DNA from: a bacterium
GTDB taxonomy: Bacteria > Patescibacteriota > Andersenbacteria > UBA10190 > CAIZMI01
Assembly (NCBI GenBank): GCA_030647555.1
Contig: JAUSJG010000015.1
Span: 1 to 40,998, forward strand
Reading direction: 5' to 3'
DNA length: 40,998 bases
Shown here: piece by piece, positions 21,112 through 30,800 of the stretch
Layout: every line of letters starts with the position of its first letter
How positions within the stretch are numbered: the stretch's first letter is position 1
Made by a program: the position numbers and the translations under genes
The notes under the pieces: generated by a model
Told to the model about the DNA's origin: nothing
Seen by the model: the letters and a program-made list of their open reading frames with translations, nothing else
Databases searched by the model: none

Positions 21112-22539
21112 TTAGCGACCCGTGTATGGTAACGGAACATAAGGACCATATGGTAGTGGTGGCGTTGGTGTTGCTGGATTATTAGAACCATAAGGCAACG
21201 GTGGCGTTGGTGGAACATACGGACCATAAGGTAACGGTAGAGTTGACGGCACATAAGGACCGTATGGTACCGGCGGTGTTGGCGGAACAACATAATTGTA
21301 AGACATCGCCAACGAAGTCCACGTGCCCACAGGACTCTCACTGTCCACCGTTGTTGTTGCCCAACTACCCGAGGCATTTGAAGCAAATTCCAATGTTCTC
21401 TTTACCTCATCATAATAACTCACATACAAATTATTTTTATCATCAATCGCTAATGAGTTATATTTCCCAACTTTTCCTTGACCTATTGTCGTTAATGACT
21501 GCCATCTTCCGGAAACCATACTCAAACATTTTAACTGATAATTAACAATACTTGCACCACCGGTAAAACAAACGTATGGGATATTATTAACATCAAGCGC
21601 TAACGACGTATTAAAACCAACAATACCAATACCGGCTGTCGGTCCTGAATCCACCAAAGAGCCCACCCATTTACCGGAAACATTATTAATATATTTCGGT
21701 TTATTTTTACCGTAATAGCTTATATGTACTTTTCCAAGTGCGTCAGTTTTGACAGAAACACCGAAACCGGAATAACTTTCTCTATCCAGAATGCTGGTAA
21801 CCCAAACTCCACTTGAGTTTGTCGCGTATCTTAATGAACCAATTCTACCGCCACTAAGAAATTGGTATCCAACATGCGCTTTGACATTTTTGTCCAAAGC
21901 CAAGGAAATATATCGCCCCGGAACGTCAAGAGTAGAAACTCCTTTATCCACAACACTCATTACCCAACTGCCGGAAGCATTAGTCGCAAATTTAAGATCT
22001 TTATTGGTATTGTCCGCGTAGGCAATATAGACCTTATTATATTCATCCAACGCTATCGATGGATACCAACCGACGTTGCCAACACTATCAACAACAGTCG
22101 TTTCCCACGATCCCGAGACAGAAGCATTCGTAGCGTATTTAAGATTACTATCTGACGCGTCGTAATAAGCAATATGCATTTTGCCATTTTTGTCAACAAC
22201 CAATGACGTATCTTGACCAACTTTTCCTTCAGAATCCACGCTCGCCAATGCCCAGTTTCCGCCGATATTTGAGGCAAATTTCAAATCGAAATTTTTTGCA
22301 TCATAATAAGCAATATTTACCACGGGAACCTTCACGGCGGCGGCACTGGGTCGGGGTACGGGCGTTGATGCTGGTTTAGAACTACTACCCTTGAGTAGCG
22401 TTGAAGTCTTAAGATAACCGCTAAACGCGTACGAAACCATGGCAATACTTATTACAAACAGCAAAACCACGCCACCCACCACCAGTGTCTTTTTTTGCGT
22501 AGTCTGCCCGTCGGTTGCCAACCAGGAAGATATCGACAT
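21112..22539 (-). CDS. Anchored beta-propeller-like repeat protein with Pro-Tyr-rich tail
   Basis: A 475-residue protein with one membrane segment near residues 19-42 and a Ser/Pro linker, so mostly extracellular. Residues ~73-415 contain about seven repeats of roughly 48 residues, each with the pattern ...SLA(L/V)D..(G/N)K.(H/Y)I(A/S)YYD....LK(F/Y)ATN.SG.W...(V/I)VD, as in beta-propeller or sialidase-like blades. The last ~60 residues are PPTPPLPYGPYVP repeats ending in LPYTGR. The end looks like an LPXTG sorting motif but has no following hydrophobic segment. A terminator begins 16 bases after the stop, so the tail is not truncated by a frameshift nearby. The ligand is unknown. Confidence 0.8.
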   Translation of the reverse strand: MSISSWLATDGQTTQKKTLVVGGVVLLFVISIAMVSYAFSGYLKTSTLLKGSSSKPASTPVPRPSAAAVKVPVVNIAYYDAKNFDLKFASNIGGNWALASVDSEGKVGQDTSLVVDKNGKMHIAYYDASDSNLKYATNASVSGSWETTVVDSVGNVGWYPSIALDEYNKVYIAYADNTNKDLKFATNASGSWVMSVVDKGVSTLDVPGRYISLALDKNVKAHVGYQFLSGGRIGSLRYATNSSGVWVTSILDRESYSGFGVSVKTDALGKVHISYYGKNKPKYINNVSGKWVGSLVDSGPTAGIGIVGFNTSLALDVNNIPYVCFTGGASIVNYQLKCLSMVSGRWQSLTTIGQGKVGKYNSLAIDDKNNLYVSYYDEVKRTLEFASNASGSWATTTVDSESPVGTWTSLAMSYNYVVPPTPPVPYGPYVPSTLPLPYGPYVPPTPPLPYGSNNPATPTPPLPYGPYVPLPYTGR

Positions 22540-22594
22540 TTTTTATTTGTTATAAATTATGTTTTTAGTGTAACACAATTTGGAACGACACAAC

Positions 22595-22624
22595 AACAAC
22601 AGGAGGCAAATGCCTCCTGTTGTT
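22595..22624. terminator. Hairpin after the DUF2795-like gene
   Basis: Fourteen perfect pairs AACAACAGGAGGCA / TGCCTCCTGTTGTT around AA. It lies 12 bases past the stop of the minus-strand gene. The T-run is poor on the minus strand, so termination is likely but not certain. Confidence 0.55.
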
Positions 22625-22636
22625 TTGGAACACCTA

Positions 22637-22828
22637 TTACCAACCCAGATTTTCTATTACCTCACTCGCCGATCGATAACGCTTTTCTCTTAGCGTTTCC
22701 GCTAACCACTGGCGATCTTCCGGCTCCAGATCCGCCATATTATCGCACGCGCGCGTCAGGTCAACTTTTTGGGCTGGGTATTTTTGGTGTTCCCTTAGGT
22801 GCGTGAGCACCTCCGACCGATTGTGCAT
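22637..22828 (-). CDS. DUF2795-like small protein
   Basis: A 63-residue protein starting MHNRSEVLTHLREHQKYPAQKVDL and ending RYRSASEVIENLGW. The layout (start helix, YPA-x-K-x-DL, central acidic helix, closing (Y/F)xSxxEV) matches DUF2795, a short helical family of unknown role. ATG 22828 is preferred; the frame runs to an ATG at 22918, but those 30 residues are unlike the family. A GGGGGTG sits about 12 bases upstream of 22828. Function is unknown. Confidence 0.65.
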   Translation of the reverse strand: MHNRSEVLTHLREHQKYPAQKVDLTRACDNMADLEPEDRQWLAETLREKRYRSASEVIENLGW

Positions 22829-22920
22829 GTTTTTGTTAGCACCCCCTTTCGAAAGGTAATACTCCTCCCTAAAAACAGGTTCGTCAAAAAACCGTGTCAA
22901 CAACGAAAAACAATACATTT

Positions 22921-23045
22921 AAATCCCAAATCCCAATGTCCAAATCCCAACAAAACCGTAAAATCTCAAATGACTAAAACGGTAAAATTTGGGTATTAAT
23001 TATTTGGGATTTTGTTGGTCATTGGGGTTTGGGATTTGGGTTTTA
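22921..23045. repeat. AAATCCCAA-type interspersed repeat
   Basis: AAATCCCAAATCCCAATGTCC-type words on the left and the inverted TTGGGGTTTGGGATTTGGG on the right, with ACCGTAAAAT/ACGGTAAAAT in the middle. The same words recur inside the giant gene near 34751-34792. No gene is seen in this 125-base gap. Confidence 0.7.
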
Positions 23046-23061
23046 AATGCCAAATTGACAG

Positions 23062-23655
23062 TTAAGATTGTATCCTTGCAAGATTCTTCTTTTGACGCAG
23101 TAGTACAAACAGAAACCCACATCCCGCCAGAGCAAACACTCCAACCAGCGCGAAAGTAAGCCGAAAACCGATGTATTGCGCCACGAATCCCCCGATAAAC
23201 GCAGAAACCGCCGTGCCGATCCCCACCATTGTGGAATACAGACTCCACTCATAGCTTTCTCTCCCCTTATCGAGATGCGTGCTCCAAATACCAAGCCAGG
23301 CGGAATAAGCCAGCCCGCTCCCCGCTCCGTGCAAAATCTGCGCCAAGTAAATATAGGAAATTGATGAAGAGAAAATATAGATAAAAGGAACCACGGCAAT
23401 AAAAACAGTACCCAAAAGCAACCACCGTCCGCGCGAAACATCCGTCATTTTATCCACGCTTCGCGAAAATGGTAGTTGCACAAGTGACTTAACGAGTAAG
23501 AAAAGCGTGCTGGCAAAAGCGGCGGAAAAAACGGTCCCACCAACCAAACCATCCTTAATATAAATAGCCAAAATAGGATCTATCAATCCAAAACCGGTCA
23601 AAACAAAAATGTCCGAAACCATCAACAGTTGAATTGTGCGATTGATGCGAAACAT
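23062..23655 (-). CDS. Half-size MFS-like membrane protein (six TM segments)
   Basis: A 197-residue protein with about six hydrophobic segments, matching one half of a major facilitator: MFRINRTIQLLMVSDIFVLTGFGLIDPILAIYI, the inter-helix loop SRSVDKMTDVSRGRWLL (the RxxDxxxxRR-type MFS loop, here DKMTDVSRGR) and GAGSGLAYSAWLGIW. Full MFS proteins have 12 segments and ~400 residues. The C-terminus (LLRQKKNLARIQS) looks like a normal cytoplasmic end and no second half follows, so it may function as a dimer. It is last in a tight operon with the DUF2339 and PEGA genes (11- and 12-base gaps). Confidence 0.8.
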   Translation of the reverse strand: MFRINRTIQLLMVSDIFVLTGFGLIDPILAIYIKDGLVGGTVFSAAFASTLFLLVKSLVQLPFSRSVDKMTDVSRGRWLLLGTVFIAVVPFIYIFSSSISYIYLAQILHGAGSGLAYSAWLGIWSTHLDKGRESYEWSLYSTMVGIGTAVSAFIGGFVAQYIGFRLTFALVGVFALAGCGFLFVLLRQKKNLARIQS

Positions 23656-23666
23656 AAAAGATACAG

Positions 23667-25466
23667 CTACTCTTCTAATAGGTGCTGTAATTTGTCTTTG
23701 TTGAGATTGTAGGCAAATCCGATACCCAAAAGAATGGCTCCCAAAATCATGAACGAAAAAATTCGCGCTACAATATCCAGATTTGCTAAATCATTAACAA
23801 ACACCCGCACTACCGTAATTACTAATGCCGCCAAACCCAATACACGAGCATCGCCCCACTTCCCCATAAAGCCACCCAGTACGACGACCAAACCGATTAA
23901 ACCCCACAAGATAGAGGGAATAGCAGCTGAAAATTCTTTTTGCGTCATAATAAAGAGAACAAGCAAACCCGCCCCGAGAATAATCGCCGGCACCCGAAGC
24001 ATATTGGATGTTTTTACAAACGCCGTCCTTGTGCCCCGCGCAAGAATTGCGCCGATTACAAAAAGAAAGGCAATAATTATCCCCGTGATTACATCCGTTG
24101 GAATTACATCAAGCATTCCGTTGCTACCGATATCGTTGATGACGTAGCGAACTACCGCGAAAACGACAGGTAATAACGCATAAACCACCAGTCTTGGTCG
24201 CTTTACCAAAATTGCCCCCCAAATAATAATCCAAGCGATAAGTGCCCACACAAAAGACACAACAGAGCTATTTTCAACAAACAAGAATGGTAAGCCAAAT
24301 AAGCCGGTGACTAACGCAAATAATGCTACAGCCACCATTAACGAACGAGCCTTTTGTTCTCCCCAGAACAGCAAAAATAAACCAGCGTGCAAGCCGCAGA
24401 TTACAAAAAGATAATATCCTGTACCCAAACGCTCAAAGGAAGCGATTAGCGGATTTAGCGCCGCCAGGCCAAAAAATACTGTCGCAAAAGATGAGATTAA
24501 AAGCGTAATAACATTAAAGTTGGGAATTTCACTCTTTTCGTTACCGCGGGAAAAAATGATCCCCGCAACAATCAAAGCCCAAATAATGATTAAACAAATC
24601 AACCCAAGGAAATTCTTCTCAAACAAACCGCCACCCTGCCCGGGCAATAAACCACCGACTTTTATGCTCCAGAAAATATAGGAAAGATAAGCTCCAAGTG
24701 TACCTGGCAAAAGAAGCGCTTCCCAGGGCATAAAACGCGCGATAATCACAACGCCCGCGACGATAATTACCGAGCCGATAATTGAAAACAGCGACAACGG
24801 AGAAAGAATTGTGGTGAGTGTTGCCAATATCAGGGCTAACGCCACAAAAAGACGGGATTTTTCAAACAATGCGAAAACCAAAAGACTTACTACCACAAAA
24901 GCAAGGAGGAAAAGTTCTAAAGCCGGTGAGGTGATAATCTTCGTGGCCGAGAAAAAATACATCGCATACGTTGCGAGATAAACAACACCCCAAGCGCCCG
25001 CCGCGACAATTTGCGCAAACTGTTGATATTTTTTCCAGGTCAAGATGGCAACACCAAACAAAACTCCGCCAACTGCGTAACTAAGAACAACTTTACCGCC
25101 GGGACCAAAGAATTTAAACATATAAGTGACCAAAAACAAGATCCCTAGAAAAAGCAGGACAACTCCAACGACACTAAACCACTTCTGCCCAATCTCAAAT
25201 TCCGCAGACTTATTTTGTGGTTGTTTTTTAACTTGAGAAACACCAGTGGGTTTAATACCATACAAGCTATTTATTTCTTGTTCCGACATATTCCCAGCCA
25301 TAGTCTTTTGTTGTCCGGAAACAATCGGAGCAACTGTTTGTTTGTTTTCACCGCTCCCTTGTTTTACAGCACTCTCCACCACGGAAAGACGCGACTGAAG
25401 ATAATCAACCTTGCCACTCAACTCATCGATCTTCTTTATTAAGTTTTCTTCAAAATTTTCTTGCAT
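23667..25466 (-). CDS. DUF2339 multi-span membrane protein
   Basis: A 599-residue protein. Residues 1-45 form a coiled coil (LIKKIDELSGKVDYLQSRLSVVESAV), followed by a Gln/Ser linker and about 17 hydrophobic segments from residue ~90 on, starting IGQKWFSVVGVVLLFLGILFLVTYMFKFFGPGGKVVLSYAVGG. This organisation and the IGxKWxxxVGxxxLxLGxxFL entry motif are typical of DUF2339. The role of the family is not known. It is the middle gene of an operon with the PEGA protein and the half-MFS protein. Confidence 0.88.
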   Translation of the reverse strand: MQENFEENLIKKIDELSGKVDYLQSRLSVVESAVKQGSGENKQTVAPIVSGQQKTMAGNMSEQEINSLYGIKPTGVSQVKKQPQNKSAEFEIGQKWFSVVGVVLLFLGILFLVTYMFKFFGPGGKVVLSYAVGGVLFGVAILTWKKYQQFAQIVAAGAWGVVYLATYAMYFFSATKIITSPALELFLLAFVVVSLLVFALFEKSRLFVALALILATLTTILSPLSLFSIIGSVIIVAGVVIIARFMPWEALLLPGTLGAYLSYIFWSIKVGGLLPGQGGGLFEKNFLGLICLIIIWALIVAGIIFSRGNEKSEIPNFNVITLLISSFATVFFGLAALNPLIASFERLGTGYYLFVICGLHAGLFLLFWGEQKARSLMVAVALFALVTGLFGLPFLFVENSSVVSFVWALIAWIIIWGAILVKRPRLVVYALLPVVFAVVRYVINDIGSNGMLDVIPTDVITGIIIAFLFVIGAILARGTRTAFVKTSNMLRVPAIILGAGLLVLFIMTQKEFSAAIPSILWGLIGLVVVLGGFMGKWGDARVLGLAALVITVVRVFVNDLANLDIVARIFSFMILGAILLGIGFAYNLNKDKLQHLLEE

Positions 25467-25478
25467 ATGTTTGTTCCC

Positions 25479-26243
25479 TTATCTAAATAATTCACGAAGA
25501 ACTGAACCTACCGCCTTAAAAGGCAAAAGAAAAACATCTTCACCACGAGAGTAATTTGCCCTACCATAGCCAAAACGGATTAAAACATCAGCATTGTTGT
25601 TACGCCAATTTTCCCATTCCGTATTAGTGGAAATAAACGAATGAGAAACACGTACAACACCATCCCGGGCAACTGTGATCGGTTTTTCCACTGCAGTAAA
25701 AAGCGGGTGGGTAAAACGAACAACGTAATTACCCGGAGACAATTTAACATTTTGCGTATGTTGCGCGTCACAGACCAGGGGATATTTAGACCCGACCGGT
25801 GTGCAATCAGGAATGGATATCTTCGCGTCCGGCGGAAAAACGGCCACCTGCACCAAACCGGTGGTGCCGGGGTTGTAATTATAGCTATAGTTATAAGTTT
25901 TTCCTTGATTATCCGGGACGTAAACAAATCCCCCGCTTTTTACGGTCAACGTGACTGGTTTTAGATCAGTACGATCCAAGAAAACCAGCTCATGTGTGCC
26001 AGCCGTTACCGGAACAGCGTTTGGGCCATTCATCTGCAAAACCTTATCGACGGTTATTCTTCCTGAAAGATCAACATAGATCGTCGCATCTGTTACCACT
26101 TTTTTACCAAGTTCCGACTTCATTCCTACGGTTATCAAAATAACCGCCAGCACCACCAGAGACGCAAGCAGGACAAAAACGCCAATGAGCGAAACCAATT
26201 GTTGATTACTGTTTGTTTCTTTCGCTTGTAGATCGTTCATCAT
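25479..26243 (-). CDS. Membrane-anchored PEGA-domain protein
   Basis: A 254-residue protein with one membrane segment (about 17-40) and an extracytoplasmic part with PEGA-like beta repeats: VPVTAGTHELVFLDRTDLKPVTLTVKSGGFVYVP (about 78-111) and a second, VKLSPGNYVVRFTHPLFTAVEKPITVARDGVVRVSHSF (about 165-204). PEGA domains are short beta modules of surface proteins. The C-terminus is aromatic (WENWRNNNADVLIRFGYGRANYSRGEDVFLLPF). It is first in the operon with DUF2339 and the half-MFS protein. Start: two adjacent ATGs at 26243/26240; a TAAGAT -10-like box lies 8 bases upstream. Confidence 0.8.
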   Translation of the reverse strand: MMNDLQAKETNSNQQLVSLIGVFVLLASLVVLAVILITVGMKSELGKKVVTDATIYVDLSGRITVDKVLQMNGPNAVPVTAGTHELVFLDRTDLKPVTLTVKSGGFVYVPDNQGKTYNYSYNYNPGTTGLVQVAVFPPDAKISIPDCTPVGSKYPLVCDAQHTQNVKLSPGNYVVRFTHPLFTAVEKPITVARDGVVRVSHSFISTNTEWENWRNNNADVLIRFGYGRANYSRGEDVFLLPFKAVGSVLRELFR

Positions 26244-26500
26244 GTGTATTTATCTTATCATTCAGTTTCCTTTATAATAACATGAATACTTCTCCAGACA
26301 AGTCAACTGATAATATGCTTAAAATTTATGTGCCGTTAATCATAACAATATTGATCATACCACTAATCCCCCTTCCAGCACCGCGTCCTACGGCCCGATT
26401 GATCGCGAAATAATCCGCATTCTATATTCGGAATATCTAACACCGGGATTAAGTGGAACCGAAATCACACGCTGTCTTTCGGGACAATAATTGCTTAATA

Positions 26501-26554
26501 CCTGTACCACATTCCAAGTGGACCAACCTTGGTCCACTTGGAATGTGGTACAGG
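26501..26554. repeat. 54-bp perfect palindrome (CCWGTACCAC family), copy 2
   Basis: Twenty-six perfect pairs with a CC centre. It differs from copy 1 (2358-2411) in the centre and by one T-A to A-T swap that keeps pairing. It lies 5 bases after the response regulator stop. The neighbouring gap 26244-26500 holds only a doubtful 43-residue plus-strand frame (26282-26413). Confidence 0.9.
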
Positions 26555-26558
26555 TTAA

Positions 26559-26948
26559 TCACCCAATCCTGTCTTGTATCTCCTTGACCAGCTCTTTCGG
26601 TGTCAGTTCCGCTTTCATTAAGAAGCCTTTGGCGCCCAGGGATAACGCTTCTTCCGCCACTTTATTATAGCCGGCATTGGAGAGGACGATAACCGGTCCG
26701 TTCGGTTTTTTAGGTCTGTTGCTCACTTCTTGCATCGCTTTTAAGACGCCGATACCGTCAAGGTTAGGCATCATTAGATCGAGCAGGATAAGGTTGTATC
26801 CGCCTTGACGTAACTTGGCGATACCCTGCACCCCATCGGTGGCTGTTTCTAATGTATACCCTGCTTTTGTGATTATAAGCGTGTACATCTCTCTTAAGGC
26901 TTCGTCATCTTCAACAAGGAGGATGGATTTTATGATTTCAGCAGTCAT
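26559..26948 (-). CDS. Stand-alone response regulator receiver protein
   Basis: A 129-residue receiver with Asp14/Asp15 (LVEDDEALREMY), phosphoacceptor Asp57 (LLDLMMPNLDG), Ser90 (IVLSNAG) and Lys112 (LMKAE). It lacks an output domain. It overlaps by 4 bases the end of the membrane protein gene 26945-27697, which carries a histidine-less DHp segment, so the two are coupled. It is a paralog of the receiver at 15102-15491. Confidence 0.93.
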   Translation of the reverse strand: MTAEIIKSILLVEDDEALREMYTLIITKAGYTLETATDGVQGIAKLRQGGYNLILLDLMMPNLDGIGVLKAMQEVSNRPKKPNGPVIVLSNAGYNKVAEEALSLGAKGFLMKAELTPKELVKEIQDRIG

Positions 26949-27697
26949 TTTGTTTTAGTTCCTTTATCTTTCTTGGCTAAAAAGAGGTTCTTGGTAACAC
27001 CGTGCTCGAATTCACGGATGATGGTGAAGATTTCCTCTACGGTATCGCGCATTTTCTTCAACATTGTCGCGGCTTCTTTGGGAGAGAGATTTTCTTCTTC
27101 CAACTCGGCCAATCCTTGTTTAAGATAAGTGACGGGCTGACGGAGATTGACGCCTACTCTGTTAACGGAGTTTTGAAGGAGATTCTCCAAGGCGGAGTTG
27201 TTTTTGTCATCTCCTGTTTCCAGAACAAGAATATCTTTTTGATCTTGTTGGACTTTAAGGAAGTCACGTCTTAACGCCAGCGAGATGGGAATGACGGAAA
27301 GAAGAGACAGTAAGAGCATAATGTCAAAACTGCCTTCAACATCACCGGAGAAAAGAAAGATAAAGATAAGAGAGAGGGTATAGACGACGGAAACGCGGAA
27401 CGGATAGATGAAAGAAAGGCCGACACCAAGCAGGTACAGCGCGAAGAAGAACGGCGAGTGGAACCAACCGGTGACGGAGACGACGACACAAGTGAACACT
27501 GCCCAAAGCAGGATGGCTAACTGCGGAGTGCGCTTAGGGAGAAACTTTAGCAAAAGAAGCGCGGCACAAAGCAACGCGATGACAAAATACAAAAGACTGT
27601 TTAACGGTTTAACGGAAGAGAGGATGAAGAAGAGAATCGGGAGGAAAAAGTAGCCGACGGTAACAAGATTTAGTTTGTTTTTTATTTGTTGGAACAT
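26945..27697 (-). CDS. Membrane protein with degenerate histidine-kinase dimerisation domain
   Basis: A 250-residue protein. Residues ~12-145 form about six membrane segments. A coiled linker (RRDFLKVQQDQKDILVLE) leads to residues ~168-232, NSVNRVGVNLRQPVTYLKQGLAELEEE...MLKKMRDTVEEIFTIIREFEHG, which match the HisKA pattern H-E-L-R-x-P-x-T, with Val183 at the phosphoacceptor position. There is no ATPase domain. It is translationally coupled to a receiver with an intact Asp. It may bind the receiver or another kinase rather than phosphorylate. Its promoter is TTGTAG-17-TATACT (27732-27760). Confidence 0.75.
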   Translation of the reverse strand: MFQQIKNKLNLVTVGYFFLPILFFILSSVKPLNSLLYFVIALLCAALLLLKFLPKRTPQLAILLWAVFTCVVVSVTGWFHSPFFFALYLLGVGLSFIYPFRVSVVYTLSLIFIFLFSGDVEGSFDIMLLLSLLSVIPISLALRRDFLKVQQDQKDILVLETGDDKNNSALENLLQNSVNRVGVNLRQPVTYLKQGLAELEEENLSPKEAATMLKKMRDTVEEIFTIIREFEHGVTKNLFLAKKDKGTKTK

Positions 27698-27731
27698 GGA
27701 GTGTTAATTTAACTTATTTGTTAATGTGAAC

Positions 27732-27760
27732 AGTATAACGCTAAATCAGAGATACTACAA
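27732..27760 (-). promoter_or_regulatory. Promoter of the membrane DHp / receiver operon
   Basis: Minus strand TTGTAG (27755-27760), 17 bases, TATACT (27732-27737), with about a 30-base leader to ATG 27697. Confidence 0.55.
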
Positions 27761-27865
27761 AAAATATATGTTTTAAGAATTTCTAATTACTAATATCTCA
27801 GCCGTCGCTATCCACTTCGCTGAGGAATTAGACATTGGGAATTTCGGGCACAATAATGTGCCCTT

Positions 27866-30800
27866 CTACTCCCCTTTCGTCACGAAACCATAATAAGCGT
27901 CATACGTTTGTTCCTTTTGTAGATCGGTGACGATAATTTCAAAGTAATATTTTGTATTGGGTTTGAGGTTAGTCAGCTTCGCCGTTTGTTGATTGCGATA
28001 GTCGTTGATAAATATCTCCTGGCCGTACATTAACGATTCGCCGTAATTGACTTTGGCACGAGTAACGTGGGAGGTTGTCCAGTTAAGTACGGCCGTGTTG
28101 TTGGTAATTTCAGAAAGATGAATGTCTCCGATGGAAAGCCCTTGTTCATATTTTCCCTGCAAAGCTTCTAACGAACCAACTGAAGCAAGACGCAATCTTT
28201 CCGTCACCCGTTGTACCGGCTCCACCATAAAGTTCGCCACCCGCGTTCCTCCTCCCGCCAACGCCAAGCGATTCTCTCGGCCTTGACTCATGAGGTTGTG
28301 AAGCCAAGTGCCGGTGTTCTTCGCGATTGTTACCGTTCCCGCCAAAACCTTATAACGGAACGTGGTGTGCGCCCCCGCGAAGAGGGAGATGGTGGTCTGC
28401 TTCGTCGCGTTAAACTGTCGGCCGAAGAAATCGACGGTACCTTCGACCAGACGATTGGTAGATTGCTTAAGCGCGGTCTGGTTGGCCGTGATATCGGCAA
28501 GGATGGCATCTTTCGGCACGTTGATCCCTTGGATCTTCTCCATCATACCAAACACACTCGCTTGAAGGTTGTTTGCCAGTCTTTGGGCGGGATTAACCGC
28601 CAGATTGGTAAAGCGTTCACTTTGTTCGGCAAGGGCTAATCTATTGCTTCTTCCTTCCCACATCATTCTCTCCCACCAGTTCTCCGTGTCCTGCATAAAG
28701 GTCATGGCGATGGTGATAACACGGTAGCGGATAGTGGTGTTGGCATTCATAAAGAAGGCGATCGTTTGATCTTTGGCGAAATTAAACCAGGCAAGAAGCG
28801 TACTCTTAAGTCCTTCCCAGAAAGAAATAATGCCGTTAGTGAACGCGATCAGTTTGTCGATGGGGAAAAATCTACCTAAGAACGCGTCCAGATTTAAGGC
28901 TTGTTTTTCCGCTCTTAACTCCGCCTGTTTTTCCAGGTTGTCCAACCAGAGAGCGGGAGAAGTGCGGGAGGGAGTTTTTCCGGCTTGGTACTGCTTGGTT
29001 ATTTCAGCGGGGGTGAGAGGTTTAACGGCCAGTTCTTCCAGCGGGGCGGGAGTAGGCGAAACAGAAACTACCGGACTGGGAACCGTCGTGACTGTTTCCA
29101 ATAGCACTATTGTAAAGGAGAGAAAGTCGGAATCGCCCGTTGCGTTGTTGTTGTCCGTGGCGCGTACCTTCCAGGTGTGGGGACCTTTGACGAGACCCGC
29201 TTCGGACTTGAGGGTAATGGTGATGGTGTCTTGGTTGGCTGAAGCGGTGTAGTCGGAGTTGTCGACGGTAGAACCGGGGGAGAGATTGTCTATTGTGTAT
29301 GATTTAGTTGTGCCGGCTGTTGTATAGATGAAGAGGGTGTACGACTTGATACCGTCTACGGTCGCAACTCGGCCAAAGGTGAAGGAAGGAGTAAGAGTGG
29401 ATAGTTCACTGTCGGGAGCGGGAGCATAAAGCTTGGGGGAAGCGGGGGCGAGGGCGAGAGTTGCTACCGTGACGGAATTGGAAGAAATAGAGGTGCCCTC
29501 GTTGTTGTATGAAGCCACTTTGCGGGTGTATGACTGGCCCCTGGTGAGACTTGTTTCGGTATAAGAAGTTGTATTGGCTGTGGTAATGGTTTTGATCAGG
29601 TCGTTATTCTCATCAAAGAGTTTGAAGCCTGTTTCCCCGCTGCTGTTATCCGTCCAGCTCCAAGTGATGGCGGTGGAAGAAATGGCGGTACCGGAAAGTA
29701 GCGATGGCGCGTTTAGTTTGGTAAGCGCGGAAACGGTAGAAGAATAAGCGGAGTTGCCGGCGTTGTTGTATGAAACGACTTTACGGTTATAGGTGGTGTT
29801 TTCGGAAAGAGACGTCTCGGTGTATGTAGTTACCCCGGTTGAAACGGTCGCAAGAAGCGTCCCTGTAGAAGAATACAGTTTGAAACCGGATTCGTTACTG
29901 CTGTTATCCGTCCAGTCCCACTTAATGGAAGAAGAAGAAAGAACGGTGGCGGTTAAACCACTGGGTGCAACGGGAACCGTATCCACGGTGGCCAGCGTGG
30001 TATCCGTTAATTGATCGCTATTATTTTGCGGATCGGTGTACTGGGCGGTGATGGTGGCGTTATCCGCGCATTCCAAGATGCCGTTCTCTGTCGTGGGACT
30101 GCCGGATAAGAGATTGACGGTTAACCCGCCGGTGTAGCGGAAGACCATCGTGGCGTTACCGGTTTCGGTTAAGACTAATGATTCTTCGTCCGCGCCACAA
30201 GTGACGGCGACGGCGCCGGTGATCGTGTCGGGTACCGTGCCGTTGAGATTGCCATCTTTGTCCGAGACGGTGATGTATAACTTGTCTACGTCAAGCGAAA
30301 TGGCGCCGGCTTCATCAAAGTTGCTGTCGGTGATAAGAAAATCAGTGGCAGTGGCGTCAAGACGGCCTGTTCCCTCGTTGATGGTACCGAGGTTTAGGAG
30401 ATTTCCAACAAGAGACCAGATGTAGCTGGCGAGAGAAAGGGTTTTAGTGACGGCGATGGATAACAGGTTGGTAATGGAGAGGTTGGAACCGGCGGTGACA
30501 CCACTGTTAACTGTTACCGTGTCCCAAGCGACTTCCCCGGTGTTGATGTTTTGAGTGGTACCATTAAGTGTTAGGGTTCGACCAGTGGTGTTGGCAAAAG
30601 TGCCGTTTGTTCTGACAATATTACCGCCGACCGTTAAATTAAAACCGTTCAGATCCAATATTCCTTCGGTCAAGGTGAGGTTGCCATTAACAGTGAGCAG
30701 ACCTGGCAGTTTGTATGTTCCACCTGTCGCGTTAAGCGTGAGATTATAAAAGAGATTATTGCTCGGATAGTTCCAAGTGGTTTGGATGCCTGTGCCGGTA

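Noticed and set aside
21112-21135. LPXTG sorting signal (LPYTG) at the end of the beta-propeller-like protein
   Set aside because: It is followed only by Arg and a stop, with no hydrophobic segment or charged tail, and it ends a run of LPYGPY repeats, so chance resemblance is more likely.
22637-22918. Longer 93-residue version of the DUF2795-like protein
   Set aside because: The first 30 residues do not fit the family, and a purine-rich site precedes the internal ATG at 22828.
26282-26413. 43-residue plus-strand frame with one hydrophobic segment and TATAAT just upstream
   Set aside because: The TATAAT is only 2-3 bases before the ATG, too close to promote it, there is no -35 or Shine-Dalgarno, and the frame is short.
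27846-27863. Terminator of the giant gene (GGGCAC/GTGCCC hairpin)
   Set aside because: The hairpin is real, but no T-run follows on the minus strand, so termination cannot be claimed.
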